Shown here: positions 1 through 11,222 of the stretch, in pieces | Position numbering within the stretch: position 1 is the stretch's first letter | How the letters are laid out: each line of letters begins with the position of its first letter | Assembly (NCBI GenBank): GCA_030374805.1 | Contig: JARGSG010000017.1 | Location: 62,001-126,000 of the forward strand | DNA: 64,000 nucleotides | Source: Gracilaria gracilis | Taxonomy: Eukaryota; Rhodophyta; Florideophyceae; Gracilariales; Gracilariaceae | Direction: 5' to 3' | Notes under the pieces: generated by a model | Databases searched by the model: none | What the model was told of the DNA's origin: nothing | Seen by the model: the letters and a program-made list of their open reading frames with translations, nothing else | Program-made: the position numbers and the translations under genes

Positions 1-2559
1 CTCTTCGAGCGTCTCTTCAACCAGGCTGAGGAACGGTGGAAGTGCTTGTTCCCCAATTTGGTCGACAATGGAGACTGCATCATTATCTTGGAGGTCCTTC
101 TTAATATCGAATAGCGTCAGTGAAGATGAGGAGAGCCGCCTCACGTAGTGTCCAAGTTGTGCCATGGTTATCGAACGACCCCTCTTTGTAAATCGAGGAA
201 GTTCAATAGAAGGTATTGAGGAAGCATACGGTGCTCGTGAAATTCCTTCTTGGAGATTATCACTAATCCATTTCTTTCTCACATTTCCATGCTCTATAGA
301 GCGAATGGTTTCCTCTACAGCCGTAGCCGTTCTCTTCGACGTTCGCCGATAGTGCCTTTTAAATAAGAGATGGGCATGCTCATAAATCCCTGCATCGTAG
401 TATTGGATACCTCCGAGACGTCTGATATCATCAACGAGATGGTCAAGAAGATGAAACTTCAACGTTCCAAGTCTAGACGGGTGGAAGTCAGCTAATGTTT
501 TCGTTGTACATTGCTTGAAGGCTGTAATCTGGGCCTCCAGAGACGAGAGAGAGCTTTCGTTCCAGTGTGGTTCTCGATTATACCTGAAAATGGCACCGAC
601 CAAGTCTGAGTACTGTGTGAAGATGGTTGTGATAGGTGCTGTTTCATGTTCTCCACAACATGTATCAAAGAAAGCGCCTATGAACGGGAAAACCATGTCA
701 AGTGCCTTGTAGTTCTTTGCCTCAAGCATTCCGCGTAGACCTTCCTTGGTGAAAATACCGTTGAGAGACTTGCCTTTTTCTTGCGTAGAAAAGTCTATGT
801 GCAAGCCTCTAGCGGGGAAGTCCCTTTCCATGGCGGCGAGGATGGCGTTCGCATGGTTTAGAAGTTGCGTGCGAATTGTTCGGAACGAGCGTGGTGCAGA
901 TGCTCCAATGGTGGTTGACAGCGTGTCTGACTGAAGTCGCTCAATGGTGGCCGTTTTAATCAGCTTTGATATTCCAAGATGAAGGTTGTGCAATGGTTCG
1001 AAGGAAAAGAGGCTGTAAGGAGATAGCCCTGGGATCAAACGAAGGATGAAAGGGGTTTCTAGAAAAGATGGGGTAAGAGATACAGAGTGGGAGCGCATCA
1101 GACAATCTGCCTGAGCTCTTCTGTCTCTTGCTCGACGTGGACGTCGTTCAAGTTCTTCTTGCTCTGCATGTTTCAAGACTGCGGAATATGTTTCCCTTAG
1201 TCGTTTCGTTTGGTTCTGTGTGCGCAACGGGAAAGAGGTGGGCACATCATTGGATAAAGATGAGCGTGGCACCGAGCATCTGTGACAGGGGTGTTCCGTT
1301 TTTGTGCCATGAAGAATAGACAAAATATCCTTTGCTTCAGGTATGTCTGCGCAGTAACTTGCCAAGAGAGGATGACATACCCGTCGAACGTTGTCTTTCC
1401 CAGTGAACTCAATTCCTTTCAACGCAAGCTTTAGAATAGGTTCTAGAATACGACGAAGGGAGTGATGCAGGATCTGCATCCTCGCATCGCGAAGAGATTT
1501 GTTCGAAACGAAGGGCATGGCATCTGGATGCGACGAAGAAACTTCTTCCAGAGCTGTAGGGAAATACGCAACTACCGTGAGGTCCTCGCTGATGCATTTG
1601 CGGCGTAGTTCGTCGGAGAAGTTGAGGAAAACGAGGTGAAGGGGATACGCGGTGACCGAAGTTTGCTTTAGAGTTGTTGAAGACTTATCGGTATAAACCT
1701 GCAGAAGACCTACGAAAGACTCACTGAAACTTATTTCTTGAGTATGCCAAACTATTCTAGTATCCAAGGAGCCCATGACCACTTCCTTAAGCTTGGAGGT
1801 GGCGTCTCTTGCGAGAGTTGCGGACATGGGATGAGAAATTTTCGTGGTGTGGGTCTGGGGGATGGGATGGAAGAAGGTGTTTTCGCTGTTAGCCAACTGG
1901 AGCTGTTTGATGAGGGTCTCAATCGGGTCTCTTGTGTAGAGGGTGGCGCTGAACTTACATCCTTCTGGGGAGATAGAGGTTCGTTTGAATCCATCATCGG
2001 AAGCGTATCGTTCGAAGATAGCGTTCTTAAGTTCCGTACAGCGCTTAGAACTGGTGATGGTTTCGTTGAACCGCTTCTGCGAGAAGCGAGGGTTCCGAAG
2101 AAGACCAATGAGCTCGTCTGCCTCACGATGACCGAGGTTGGACGCGACAGCAGCCAGACAGACGGTAAGATAATCCATGTGAAGAGCGCCGAGCGATTCT
2201 TCAGAGGGTGGGGGAGTAGAGTCGTTTCCAATTGAGGTTTCAAAGGGTGGGGGAGACGCTGACGGAGGTCGGAAACGCGACTGATTTTGGTCTGGTTCTG
2301 GAGGTTGCAGTGGAACGGAGACAGCCATTTCTTCGGGAGAGGAAGACTCAATACAGCAGGGAGCTGTAACGGTTTCCGAAGAAGAAGCCTTTGGAGGTGG
2401 GGGGGATAACTTGAAACGCTTGCTCCTTCGAATGCTGTGCTCAGCAGGTGAAACGGCTTTGTGACGGTGAGGACATTGACTGACGTGTCTCTGAAGCGAC
2501 AGCACTCCTCGCGCCATGAACGGACAACCGCGCTGTTTGTGTCTGCAGTAGTAAACCAT
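1..2559 (-). CDS. Plavaka-type (CACTA-like) DNA transposase, C-terminus beyond window
   Basis: On the minus strand one reading frame is open from an ATG at 2559 to the left edge: 853 codons with no stop. The first in-frame stop upstream is a TGA near 2683, so this ATG is the natural start. Residues 5-29 form a CCHC finger-like cluster (C5, C12, H25, C29), followed by a Pro/Ser-rich linker to about residue 130. The core resembles Plavaka transposases: D291 in VYTDKSS, then TAYPLHLVFLNFSDELRR, a CHRC pair near residue 425, SFEPLHNLHLGISK near 520 and KFHLLDHLVDDIRRLGG near 700. The protein should cut and paste an element of the CACTA-like group. I could not locate the element's right-hand terminal repeat between 2.6 and 5.2 kb. 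The family call is from recalled consensus; the open frame was translated directly. Confidence 0.8.
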   Translation of the reverse strand, partial: MVYYCRHKQRGCPFMARGVLSLQRHVSQCPHRHKAVSPAEHSIRRSKRFKLSPPPPKASSSETVTAPCCIESSSPEEMAVSVPLQPPEPDQNQSRFRPPSASPPPFETSIGNDSTPPPSEESLGALHMDYLTVCLAAVASNLGHREADELIGLLRNPRFSQKRFNETITSSKRCTELKNAIFERYASDDGFKRTSISPEGCKFSATLYTRDPIETLIKQLQLANSENTFFHPIPQTHTTKISHPMSATLARDATSKLKEVVMGSLDTRIVWHTQEISFSESFVGLLQVYTDKSSTTLKQTSVTAYPLHLVFLNFSDELRRKCISEDLTVVAYFPTALEEVSSSHPDAMPFVSNKSLRDARMQILHHSLRRILEPILKLALKGIEFTGKDNVRRVCHPLLASYCADIPEAKDILSILHGTKTEHPCHRCSVPRSSLSNDVPTSFPLRTQNQTKRLRETYSAVLKHAEQEELERRPRRARDRRAQADCLMRSHSVSLTPSFLETPFILRLIPGLSPYSLFSFEPLHNLHLGISKLIKTATIERLQSDTLSTTIGASAPRSFRTIRTQLLNHANAILAAMERDFPARGLHIDFSTQEKGKSLNGIFTKEGLRGMLEAKNYKALDMVFPFIGAFFDTCCGEHETAPITTIFTQYSDLVGAIFRYNREPHWNESSLSSLEAQITAFKQCTTKTLADFHPSRLGTLKFHLLDHLVDDIRRLGGIQYYDAGIYEHAHLLFKRHYRRTSKRTATAVEETIRSIEHGNVRKKWISDNLQEGISRAPYASSIPSIELPRFTKRGRSITMAQLGHYVRRLSSSSLTLFDIKKDLQDNDAVSIVDQIGEQALPPFLSLVEETLEE

Positions 2560-3101
2560 AATGGAGAGAAAGGGGTGAGAGAAGAGGAAGTGAACAAACA
2601 CGGAAGGGAAGGGGAAGACGGCAGGACGGTGGAGAGGATGCTGAGGACAGAGAAAGGAGTGGAAAGTATATTTGAGTTTAAATCACGTGCTTTCATTCAA
2701 AAGGGGAACGCATGGACACGTCGACCTCGACGCCAGGGTCGAACCCTGAACATCTACCACTGAAAATAATTCTGTGGATTGACAGCGATATGGCTGTACA
2801 CCTGTCCGATCTCCGCCGGCGACGCGTAAAATTCTCTCTCGCCTGGCCTCCTCCATGAACTCGGATCGTCGTCCGGGCCAGCTCTCCAGTTCATGTACGT
2901 CCCTGGCTTCCGGTACGTTTAAAGGCGAAGTTCTCTCTTGTTTTTCATCCGAATCTGACTAACGTTGCTATTGCGCTTCAACGAAACCGATGTTTGCTGC
3001 GTTTCGTTCAGTTTCTCGCGCGCCGTCGCCACGTTTTGTGATACTTGTTCCGTTTCGTTCCGTTTCTCGCGCCCCGCTCGCATGTTTTGCGATATTTTCT
3101 C

Positions 3102-3152
3102 TGCGTACGTTTGCTGCGACGCGGACCGTCCGCGTCGCAGCAAACGTACGCA
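3102..3152. repeat. Near-perfect 51-bp palindrome
   Basis: Two 25-bp arms, perfectly complementary, are separated by one base (C3127). The left arm begins TGCGTACGTTTGCTGCGACG. GC-rich and able to form a cruciform or a strong RNA hairpin. Its left arm shares the TTTGCTGCG motif with the degenerate repeat just upstream. Confidence 0.9.
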
Positions 3153-3237
3153 TCATGCGATTTTCATGTTCCCCGAACGTGACGTTCGGAATCTTTGGTA
3201 AGGTCTACGATACTGCCTTTCTTCCACCCTTCACACT

Positions 3238-3279
3238 GCCGAACTAACTAGTGTTAGCAATATTACTAGTTAGTTCGGC
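3238..3279. repeat. Inverted repeat, 15-bp arms
   Basis: Perfect 15-bp arms GCCGAACTAACTAGT and its complement flank a 12-base spacer. It could be a collapsed MITE or a terminator-like hairpin; no function is evident. Confidence 0.85.
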
Positions 3280-3390
3280 GTTGGCAACGGTTTTGTACGG
3301 AAGAATTCGCAATAGTAAGTTTTGGAAAGCGAACGGTTTGGTCTGTTTGTGCTTTTGTTTCTAACATTGTCTGCGGTATTGTATTCATTC

Positions 3391-4550
3391 ACAGGTAAAC
3401 GCTTTTCGATATGCATCTGTGGGTAGTCTAATGGTTAGTACGTGCGTTGCGTTTACGTGGCAGAACGGTGAGTTGGATATGATTTCGAAGCGGGAAGTTA
3501 TCTTTGGCTTGATTCTGACATTCTCTTCATCATTTCATTGCTTCACAGGTAAATGTGTTTCCCATATGGTCAACGGTGCTTCCATCTCTTGAATGTGTAC
3601 ATTTTCTTGGTGCGTTTTGTTGATCTACACTGATGGGAAACTAGATGTTCCGTAATCTAACTGTTCATTTTATGTTCTTCGCTGTTGAACACAGGTAGTT
3701 TAATCAGCTCTTGAAGGTTCTGGTCCGGAATGTACGGCGATCGAAGAAGCAACTCCGTGGAATCGTGCAAAGGACAGTGGCTATACGTTCAGTGGTAACC
3801 ACTGAACTTCAATGGTTACCAGTCAACATATAACCAATGTCCTTTCCCGGATTCCACGGACTTGCTACTTGGACTTACATCTCGTCCAACGGTTTTGCGG
3901 ATTTGTTTGGTGGTGAGTTGAACTGAATATGTTTTCAACGCGGGATGTTTTCTTTTTGGCTTGATTCTGACATGCTCTTTATCATTTCATTGCATCACAG
4001 GTAAATGCGTTTGTCATATGATGCCCGTCGTGCGCTTATAGGAATAAGCGGATGGTCAACGATGCCTCAATGTCTTAACTGTGTTCAAGTTGTCGGTGCG
4101 TTTTCTTGATCTACGATATTGGGTAACGCGTTTTTCAGTCATCTAACTTGTTCTTTCATCTTCTTCGCCGTTGAACAGAGTTAGTGGATTTGGAAAGCGC
4201 GACGCGTGTTACGGTAATCTAACCATGTGGTCTATGCTTGTTGATGTGACGCACTCTACAGATCGATAGTGCCCTAACGGTACTCACTGCGTCCATTATG
4301 GTGTCTGGCTTTTTCGGAGTGCGATTCTCCCTCTTGTAAGTTTGGACACATACCATCTCGTGAAACCGTTCTAACTTGTGTTTTTGTTCTATATTTCCTA
4401 GCGACTCTTTCAATATAGGGATTTGATGGTGGTACGAACTTGCGATATCATTCTCATACTTGGTACGTTTCGCATGAGAGTAATACCGTGAACTACATCT
4501 TCGGAATACTGACTAACCGTTTCCATTCACATCCCCGATACAGGTAAAAC
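3391..4550 (+). repeat. Degenerate repeats with recurring YAG|GTAA junctions
   Basis: The blocks near 3470-3700 and 3910-4190 share long stretches (GGCTTGATTCTGACAT, then a pyrimidine-rich run, then CACAGGTAAATG). The junction AG|GTAA or AG|GTAG recurs at about 3394, 3548, 3693, 4000 and 4543, mostly after a pyrimidine-rich run. Each looks like a 3' splice site joined directly to a 5' splice site. Repetition is visible in the sequence; any splicing role is a guess. Confidence 0.55.
3749..3865. repeat. Long imperfect hairpin, foldback
   Basis: The left part (GCAACTCCGTGGAATCG, then AAAGGACA) pairs imperfectly with the right part ending GGATTCCACGGACTTGC. The arms are about 55 bases. It could be a very short MITE or a hairpin RNA source. 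Confidence 0.75.
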
Positions 4551-4616
4551 TAATTTCGCGAGGCGTTGCTCGTTTTATATTATGCGCGAAGCGAAGCGAC
4601 ATGCGACGCGCGAAGG

Positions 4617-4697
4617 GCGAAGCGAGTAGCGAGCTGCAGTATCGACGTGAGGCGCTTCGCGCCTCATGTCGATGCTGCAGTTCACTACTCGCTTCGC
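4617..4697. repeat. Imperfect hairpin, 38-bp arms
   Basis: Arms GCGAAGCGAGTAGCGAGCTG... and ...CACTACTCGCTTCGC pair with a few mismatches around a central GGCGCTTCGCGCC. The surrounding GCGAAG-rich sequence to about 4770 forms further weak inverted repeats. Confidence 0.75.
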
Positions 4698-5187
4698 ATG
4701 CTCTGCGAAGAGCGCTCGCGCAGAGCGCCATTTCATCGCCCTTGCGAGCGTGGAGCTCCCCAGCTCGATGAAATAGCGCTCTCCAAATGTAGTGGATAGG
4801 GATGTAGAATAGCGATTACGATAGGTATTGGATAGGCGAACAGATACAAATAAAGGAGAATGAGGTTGAATAGGAAGTATCGAAACTAGCGCTAATATTC
4901 CATACGGTGGATGTGAGTATTCCACTTATTGAGTTGCGTAATGTGCACCCAAATTGGAAACTGAAACTGCACTTGGTGGAAAACTGCGAAGTTAATCCTG
5001 GCCAGGCAAACTAGCACCACCGGAATACTGCGGAATATTTCCTGCGAACCAATACTGGGCGACCCAAGCAAATTTCTCCAAAATTTGGAAAAGCAGCACA
5101 AGGTATTTTTCCAAAAAATTTACTGGACGACCATTGCCAATTTCTGCGCGACCCTGGCCAAAAACTAGCATTTGCAGAACACAGACG

Positions 5188-8100
5188 ATTTCTCTCCGGT
5201 CTTGACCCACGTTCTGATGGGTTCAACCCCACAAACCGGGCAATGAGATCTTGGTTCGAAAATTCAGTCAAAGCGAAGAGCACCATCACACTCTGCCTCG
5301 GTGACTCTCCGCTTGCTCTTGTTCGAATGTTTGTCGATGATGATGAAAAAACGGCCAAAGATCTCTGGGATGACCTGCAGCGCGTGTACACAACCACCAA
5401 CGCGCAAGCTGTGCAGAACATCCGCCATCGTCTGGACACTTTGGTATACAAGGACAGCGACGACTGGAACAAGCACGTCGCTAAGTTCCTGGAAGTAGTT
5501 GGGGAACTTGCCACCTTCGATGAGGAACTTTCGGAGAAAGACAAAGTCTCCAAACTCATTCGAAGTCTCCCCAACTGCTTTGCTCCCTTAGCCATGATGT
5601 CAAACCTAGCCGATGTCGGGTTCGACTCCATTGTGAACGCTGTCGAAGCTGAAGTGGCTCGTCGCAAGAACCCTAACAACCCGACATCCTCCGCTCCTTC
5701 GTCCACCCCCACTACCCAGCCAAAAGCCAACGCGGCAAATAAGGGTGGTCGGAAGCAGCGAAACCGTCGTTACAAGTCCTCGGCTACCAAAAGCCGCTAC
5801 GATGATAACTGCTACTATTGCGGTCGTCGTGGACACTACGCTCGAGATTGCTACAAACGAAAACGTGAGGAGTCTGACAATAATGATAACCAGCACAACT
5901 CCAACCGACGACAACAATCTAATCGCAACAACGGTGGTTCTCGTTCCTCAAAATATGGGTCCCACAAAGGAGGGCAACTTCAATCCAACTGGAACTCAGG
6001 GTTTGCACCAAGGGGGATGGAAATGATAATCGTAACTCAAATCATAACTCCAAACCTCGTTCATATGTGGTGCAAAGAAATGATGATCCGCCTCCTTCAC
6101 CTGGCTTCAACTGCAATATGGCCAAGTTCAAGAGTAAGATCGCTCTTCTTTCTCAAACGAAATTGGACTCAGCCTATATTGACTCAGGGGCAACTAATCA
6201 CTTCTTCCATTCGCGGAAGTCGTTCATTCGCTACGAACGAATTGAGATCGAGACTGTTCAGGCTGCCTCAGAAACAGCTCGTCTCGTTGGCAAAGGTCAT
6301 GTCTGGATACCTTTGAACAGTGGTACAGTCATCGAGGCTTACCACGCGCCTGCCTTGGAGTCGAACATCCTTTCTGTTGGCGTTCTCAGTGTAGAGTTCA
6401 TGGTGATGTTCACTTCCACCATTCAGCCATTCAATGGATGTTTCATCATGGATCCTAACCGAAACTCTGAAATCATTTGGGAAACGGAAATCAACCAAGG
6501 CCTCTTCGTCATGGACCTCGCTGATAACGACAAACAATTGATGGTCGTGAACGCAAGTAACAGCAATCAGGAGCGGGCTTTGGAATGGCACGGTCGAACT
6601 GGTCATTTTCACCCAAGTAGATACCAGAACCTTGCCAAGTCTTTCGACTCTGTGCCTTACTTTCAACGTTCCATCTTGGAGTCATTGACGTGCGTCCCTT
6701 GCCTCACAGGCAAGAAGAAACGGAACCCAATCACCGCCCGGTCGCGATCCGTTTCGACGTCAAGTCCCTTGGAACTTATCCACATGGACCTGTCAGGAAA
6801 GATTTCGCCATCTCTCTCTGGTGCAATCTACGCCATGGCCATACTGGATGACCACACTTCCAAGTCGGACGTTTTCTTCTTGATGGACAAGACAGGTGCT
6901 AGTGTTTTGAAGCACCTGGCTTGGTACAAACGCAGATCCGAGCTAGAACTTAACCACTCGTTTCGCTTGAAGAATGCTCGCCTGGACGGGGCCGGCGAAC
7001 ACAAAAGCACCGAGTTGGACACTTTCTGCTTCGATCATGGCATAGTCTTGGACTACTCTCCTGCCTACGCCTCCGAATCTAATGGAGCCGCGAAGAGGCT
7101 TATCCAAGAACATTGGACCAGGGCTCGTGTACTTCTCTTCGCGAGCAAACTGCCCATTTCCTTCTGGACAGAGGCAATGAACCATGCCAACTGGCTCCAA
7201 AATAGGGCTCCATCTTCAAGGATACAAGGACGGATACCGATTCTGGAATGGAATCCGTCCATTATAATCGACTTTATGAACATTCCGAACTTTAGTCAGC
7301 CTGGCTACGCCTTTTTATATCGGTCCAAGACCGTGGCATCAAAAAAGTTCCTCCCCCGTTTTGTCTTCGCGCACTTCGTGGGCATGCAAAGCGACATCAC
7401 ACTCGCCCGTGTGTTTGTGCCGGGGAAGAACTCGGTCGTCACTTGCCGTAATCTGGACTTCAAGGCTGTCAACTCCTCTCCTCTTCCAAACATCTCCACC
7501 CTCCTGGAGGGTATAACTCGCCAACAGGAGAAAGAGGAGACGGACCATACCTCACAGACCGATAACGGTCCTGACTTGGAAGACCACCTGGTAAAGGCGA
7601 TGACAAAAATCGCGCATAACTTTCCAAATGTATGGGTCTCCAAGAAATCTGTGTATGACCCCAACGTTCCAAGTAGTTTCAAGGACGCGTGCAGAGATCC
7701 CGGTTGGTGTGAGGCCATCGACCGCGAGATGAACGCACTCATCCACCGTAACACTTGGGAACTTATACCCAGGGAATCCTGGATGAAGCCGGTTCCGTAT
7801 ACTTGGGTCTTCAAGGAGAAGATGTTGGATGGAATCGGGAAAAAGTTCTTGAAGAAGGCACGCTGTTGTCTACGGGGAGACAAACAGAAGCCCTTCATTG
7901 ACTTCGATCCGTTCAACACTTATGCTCCAGTAGCCTGTCATGAAGCACTACGCATTCTTCTCTCAGTTGCCGCTGCACAAAACCTTTTTTTGGAGGGAGC
8001 AGACATCTCAAACGCCTACTTATATGGAAAACTGGATGTTCTGATAATTATGGAACAACCCTGTAACTCCACCGGCATTGTAGAGAAGACAGGCCATGTC

Positions 8101-9928
8101 TGCAAACTGCTTAACTCCATCTACAGTGCAGTCCAAGCTGGAATAATATGGAATTTCCTCTTTTCTGAAGCTCTCCTATCATGGAACTTTGTGACATCAG
8201 CTCTCCTCTCTCGCGTCTTCATGTTCCGCGAGCAGGACAACTTCCTGATCTTGGCTGTTATAGTCGACGACTGCGCATTCGCTGCCAACAATGCCAAACT
8301 TCTAAATGACTTCAAACACAAACTGTCTGCAACGTTTGATGTAAAGCTCTATGGGGAGCTGAAGTCATTCATAGGTTGGAATATTCAGCGATCTCCTTCC
8401 GGCATTAAGGTTAATCAATATGGATATGCACTACAAGTTCTCAAGAAGTTTGGTATGCAACAGTGCAATGCAGCTGGATCACCTTTACCTACGGCTGCCA
8501 ATGTACTGCCATCTGGTGAAGAAGACGTCATTCTTTCGACAGATGATCATGCAGAGTACAGGTCAGGGATTGGTGCATTACTTTACATTTCTGTATCTAC
8601 CCTTCCTGACCTTTCCTTTCTCATCTCAGCGCTCTCAAGGCATTTACATAACCCATGTGAACGACACTTATCGCTGCTCAAACGATTATTTAGGTACTTG
8701 GCTGGCACTATGGATTATGGACTTCATTTTCCAGCCCACCGTCCCATTTCTCCCGCCTCACTCTGTGCGTACGCTGACGCCGATTGGGGGGGATGCATTG
8801 AGACTCGTAAGTCCACAACGGGGTACGTTATCGTCGTCGACGACGCACCAGTCATGTGGAAATCAAAGCGTCAAACGGTAATTGCTCTCTCTTCGGCAGA
8901 GGCAGAGTATATCGCTCTTTCTACTTGCGCGAAAGACCTTTCGTGGATACGAAAGATGTATTTTGAATTCGCACACATCCAGCCTTGGAGCGAGGATCTA
9001 TGGTTCGAAGCCACAAAGATCATGAATGATAGCTCGGCTGCTATATCCTTTACCAAGAGTCCACAGATATCTGCTCGAAACAAGCACATCGATTTGAAGA
9101 CGCACCATGTGCGGGACCTGGAGAGAGGTCAAATTGTTAAGCTGTGCAAAATCCCAAGAAGTCAACAGATCGCTGACATACTGACAAAGTGTGCGTCCCT
9201 CCCAGAAGTGAGGAGGATGGCCAGCTTGATGCATATTGACTCGTTCTAAGAAGAATTTTTGAGATCTACTGACTAAACTAACTACTTTGTTATGTTTTGT
9301 ATTGTTTCTTTTGTTTGGTACATGTTTGAATGTCTGAATAATTGTTTATGAATATTTGTGGTTCACAACCTTCTCCGTTTTCCTACAGAGGTACATGTGT
9401 TTTTTTGTCCCACCGGGTTTTTGCATGATACCTGGGTTTCGGAGTTTACTGGTGTAAAAAAGTAATGACTGCCCAGCTTGGAGCTGGTGAAACTATGTGT
9501 GTAATGTGTTATGCATGAAAGTATTTATGTTATATTTTGAATGTTTCACCACGCCTTTGGCATTTGCAAGATGATGTCAGAGAAGGGACAGATTTGCAGA
9601 GAAATCGTGTCTACAGACCTTGCTCTTCGGTCGCTGATATTATATTTTACTTGTGAATTGGGCTCAGTATCTAGATGCTTATAAGTGGTGTAGGAAGAGT
9701 AGTCGCTTCGCCTTGAGGGACGGTGTTGATACCGGTCGGCCTCTTGCAAGGCGAGAGCGCCACACACACGTCATTTGTGCGCAGTGCAACGCCCGGCGCA
9801 CAGCAATGCGCCGGTGGGTTGCACTGGCGAAATAAATTGCGCGACCGTCCGGCTCGGCGCTCTGCCCGCCAGCGGTCAACTATGCGCGCACTTCGCTCGA
9901 CCCCTTTCTCCCCCGCTCGCGCGCTACA
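5188..9928 (+). mobile_element. Ty1/copia retrotransposon, copy A (incomplete)
   Basis: Fossil of a Ty1/copia element. Parts: gag-like ORF with a CCHC zinc knuckle (5243-6316), and an overlapping pol ORF in another frame (6067-9249) with protease, integrase, reverse transcriptase and RNase H in copia order. A 3' noncoding segment reaches 9928. Homology with copy B begins at 5188 and ends at 9928, so copy A is incomplete relative to copy B. The spacing between the copies is constant (6145 bases) across the coding region. Pol differs from copy B at only 4 of 1060 residues, so both copies are young. No LTR pair was recognised. Confidence 0.9.
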
Positions 9929-11222
9929 TGAAAGCATCGCCTGGGGCGCGCTGGCCCGGGCCGCCATTGCTTGCGCACATGATCTGCCCTTTTCTCCGCG
10001 CGCTACTGCGCTTATACTCCGCGTACGCTCAACTACTCAAGAAGTCGACGGGTTGCTTAGCAGTTGTCTCGGCTCTCATGTCCATAAGTATGTTGCGGCT
10101 AGAGCACTGCCAAAGCGAAACCTACAGTGCGCAATTCACTTTGTGATGAGCTCCCGAGTCTATAGACTTTGTTGTGGCTCTGAAAGTTGGTTGCAATCGG
10201 ACAGGATAAGTATGTATATAACTTCTCTACTTTATTTGTTCATTTTCAATGTAAGTACAGACTCTAGATGATAATCTATTGTAAAGATTGATGATTACTG
10301 TTTTCCCTGCACCTTTACCGCCAAGCAACAATGTGCCTCCGCTGCAACTACGATGCGATTCCAAACTACTTCTCTCTCTCCTACTATACATTTTGTGGCA
10401 TACAATTCGGTGCATCGCAAAATGTTTGCGATCACTAATTTCTTACATCTCACACTGGTTTGGCACCAAGAATTCTCCACTCTATTTCAAATCCGAACAA
10501 CTTCCTACTATCATCTCTAACCTGTTCTTGTTCTCTTGTCGGATCTGCATGCTTGCCCAACAATTTGTTCGCTACACTCTCTTGGGTTTCTACGACGGTC
10601 TTGATTTTGCGTGTGTATGAAGGTCATCATGTTGATAACGTTTACCCCTTTCGATAAATTGCGTCTACTTCTGAACCACAGGTTACTCGTTCGTGCTACA
10701 TCGGCCACATTTTCTCCGGCCATGCAACGTCTTGGATTGCGAAAACAATTTCGTTTCACAAATTACTTTGAGAACCTGTCTCTCTCGCTCTCCTTGAGAG
10801 AAGAGGTTGCCTCCTTCCGTCCGTACTTCGTGCCACCATTGCGTTCTGCCGTACGAGGCGTATGCTCTATACTATGCTACTACGTTTTACTACACCCTGC
10901 TTTTCCGTTTGTTTGAGGAAGTGAAGTACCCTCCGCTTTGCGGGTGCCGGAAGATCCTTCAAAGGTCTGTTTGTTGTGGTGCGGGGTTAGCTGCTTAATT
11001 GCGGGGACCCGTCCTACATCGATCGCCTGGCTCCCAAGGTTGGGCCAGGAACACCTCAAGTTCACACCTCCTCCACCGATAGGGGACTGGCGAAGTTGAA
11101 GAAGAAGAATTCAAGAAGTTCAAGAAGAAGAAGAAACGTTCCTACCGCGTAGGTCGCGATATCTTTATCTCGTAGAAGAAGGTTGATCATACACTTTCTT
11201 CCGTCGCTCCCCGGACGCCTCA
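9929..11222. other. Segment between the two copia copies
   Basis: This segment starts exactly where homology between the 3' ends of copies A and B stops, and ends in the leader of copy B. No repeat of the copia 3' noncoding region is visible in it. It may be host DNA, or a long terminal repeat lying between tandem copies; the sequence alone does not decide. A short P-loop-like ORF lies inside on the minus strand. Confidence 0.4.
10227..10415 (-). pseudogene. Short ORF with Walker A-like motif
   Basis: A 62-codon minus-strand frame contains LLLGGKGAGKTVIINLYN, which fits the P-loop GxxxxGKT of ATPases. No Walker B or other NTPase motif was found nearby, and flanking frames carry stops. It could be an exon or relic of an ATPase gene, or a chance match. 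Family not recognised. Confidence 0.25.

Larger units (their letters stand above)
2560..5187. other. Gene-free stretch with hairpins and degenerate repeats
   Basis: No coding sequence is convincing here. The stretch contains several inverted repeats (listed separately), a degenerate tandem repeat with units near 3.0-3.1 kb (a TTTCTCGCGC motif recurs about every 60 bases), and a looser repeat at 3.36-4.56 kb built around CACAGGTAAA. It probably includes the untranscribed end of the Plavaka element and old intergenic DNA. Confidence 0.6.

Noticed and set aside
1752-2696. A 314-codon open frame on the minus strand
   Set aside because: It overlaps the Plavaka frame on the same strand in a different frame, is Ser/Pro/Leu-rich without domains, and starts upstream in noncoding sequence; it is a shadow.
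2720-2762. tRNA-like T-arm (GGTTCGACCC) on the minus strand
   Set aside because: The loop and stem sizes are wrong for a T-arm, and no acceptor, D or anticodon arms could be fitted around it.
3421-3500. tRNA- or SINE-like A box (TAGTCTAATGGTTAGTAC)
   Set aside because: No matching B box at proper distance and no cloverleaf; it lies in the degenerate repeat block.
3102-4697. CRISPR-like array
   Set aside because: The repeats are degenerate, unevenly spaced and palindromic; there are no regular spacers and the genome is eukaryotic.
5011-5730. 239-codon minus-strand frame, and a similar one at 11282-11875
   Set aside because: They are antisense shadows of the copia gag region and occur in both copies because the copies are nearly identical.
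7305-7919. 204-codon minus-strand frame, repeated at 13450-14064
   Set aside because: Antisense shadow of the copia pol region in both copies.
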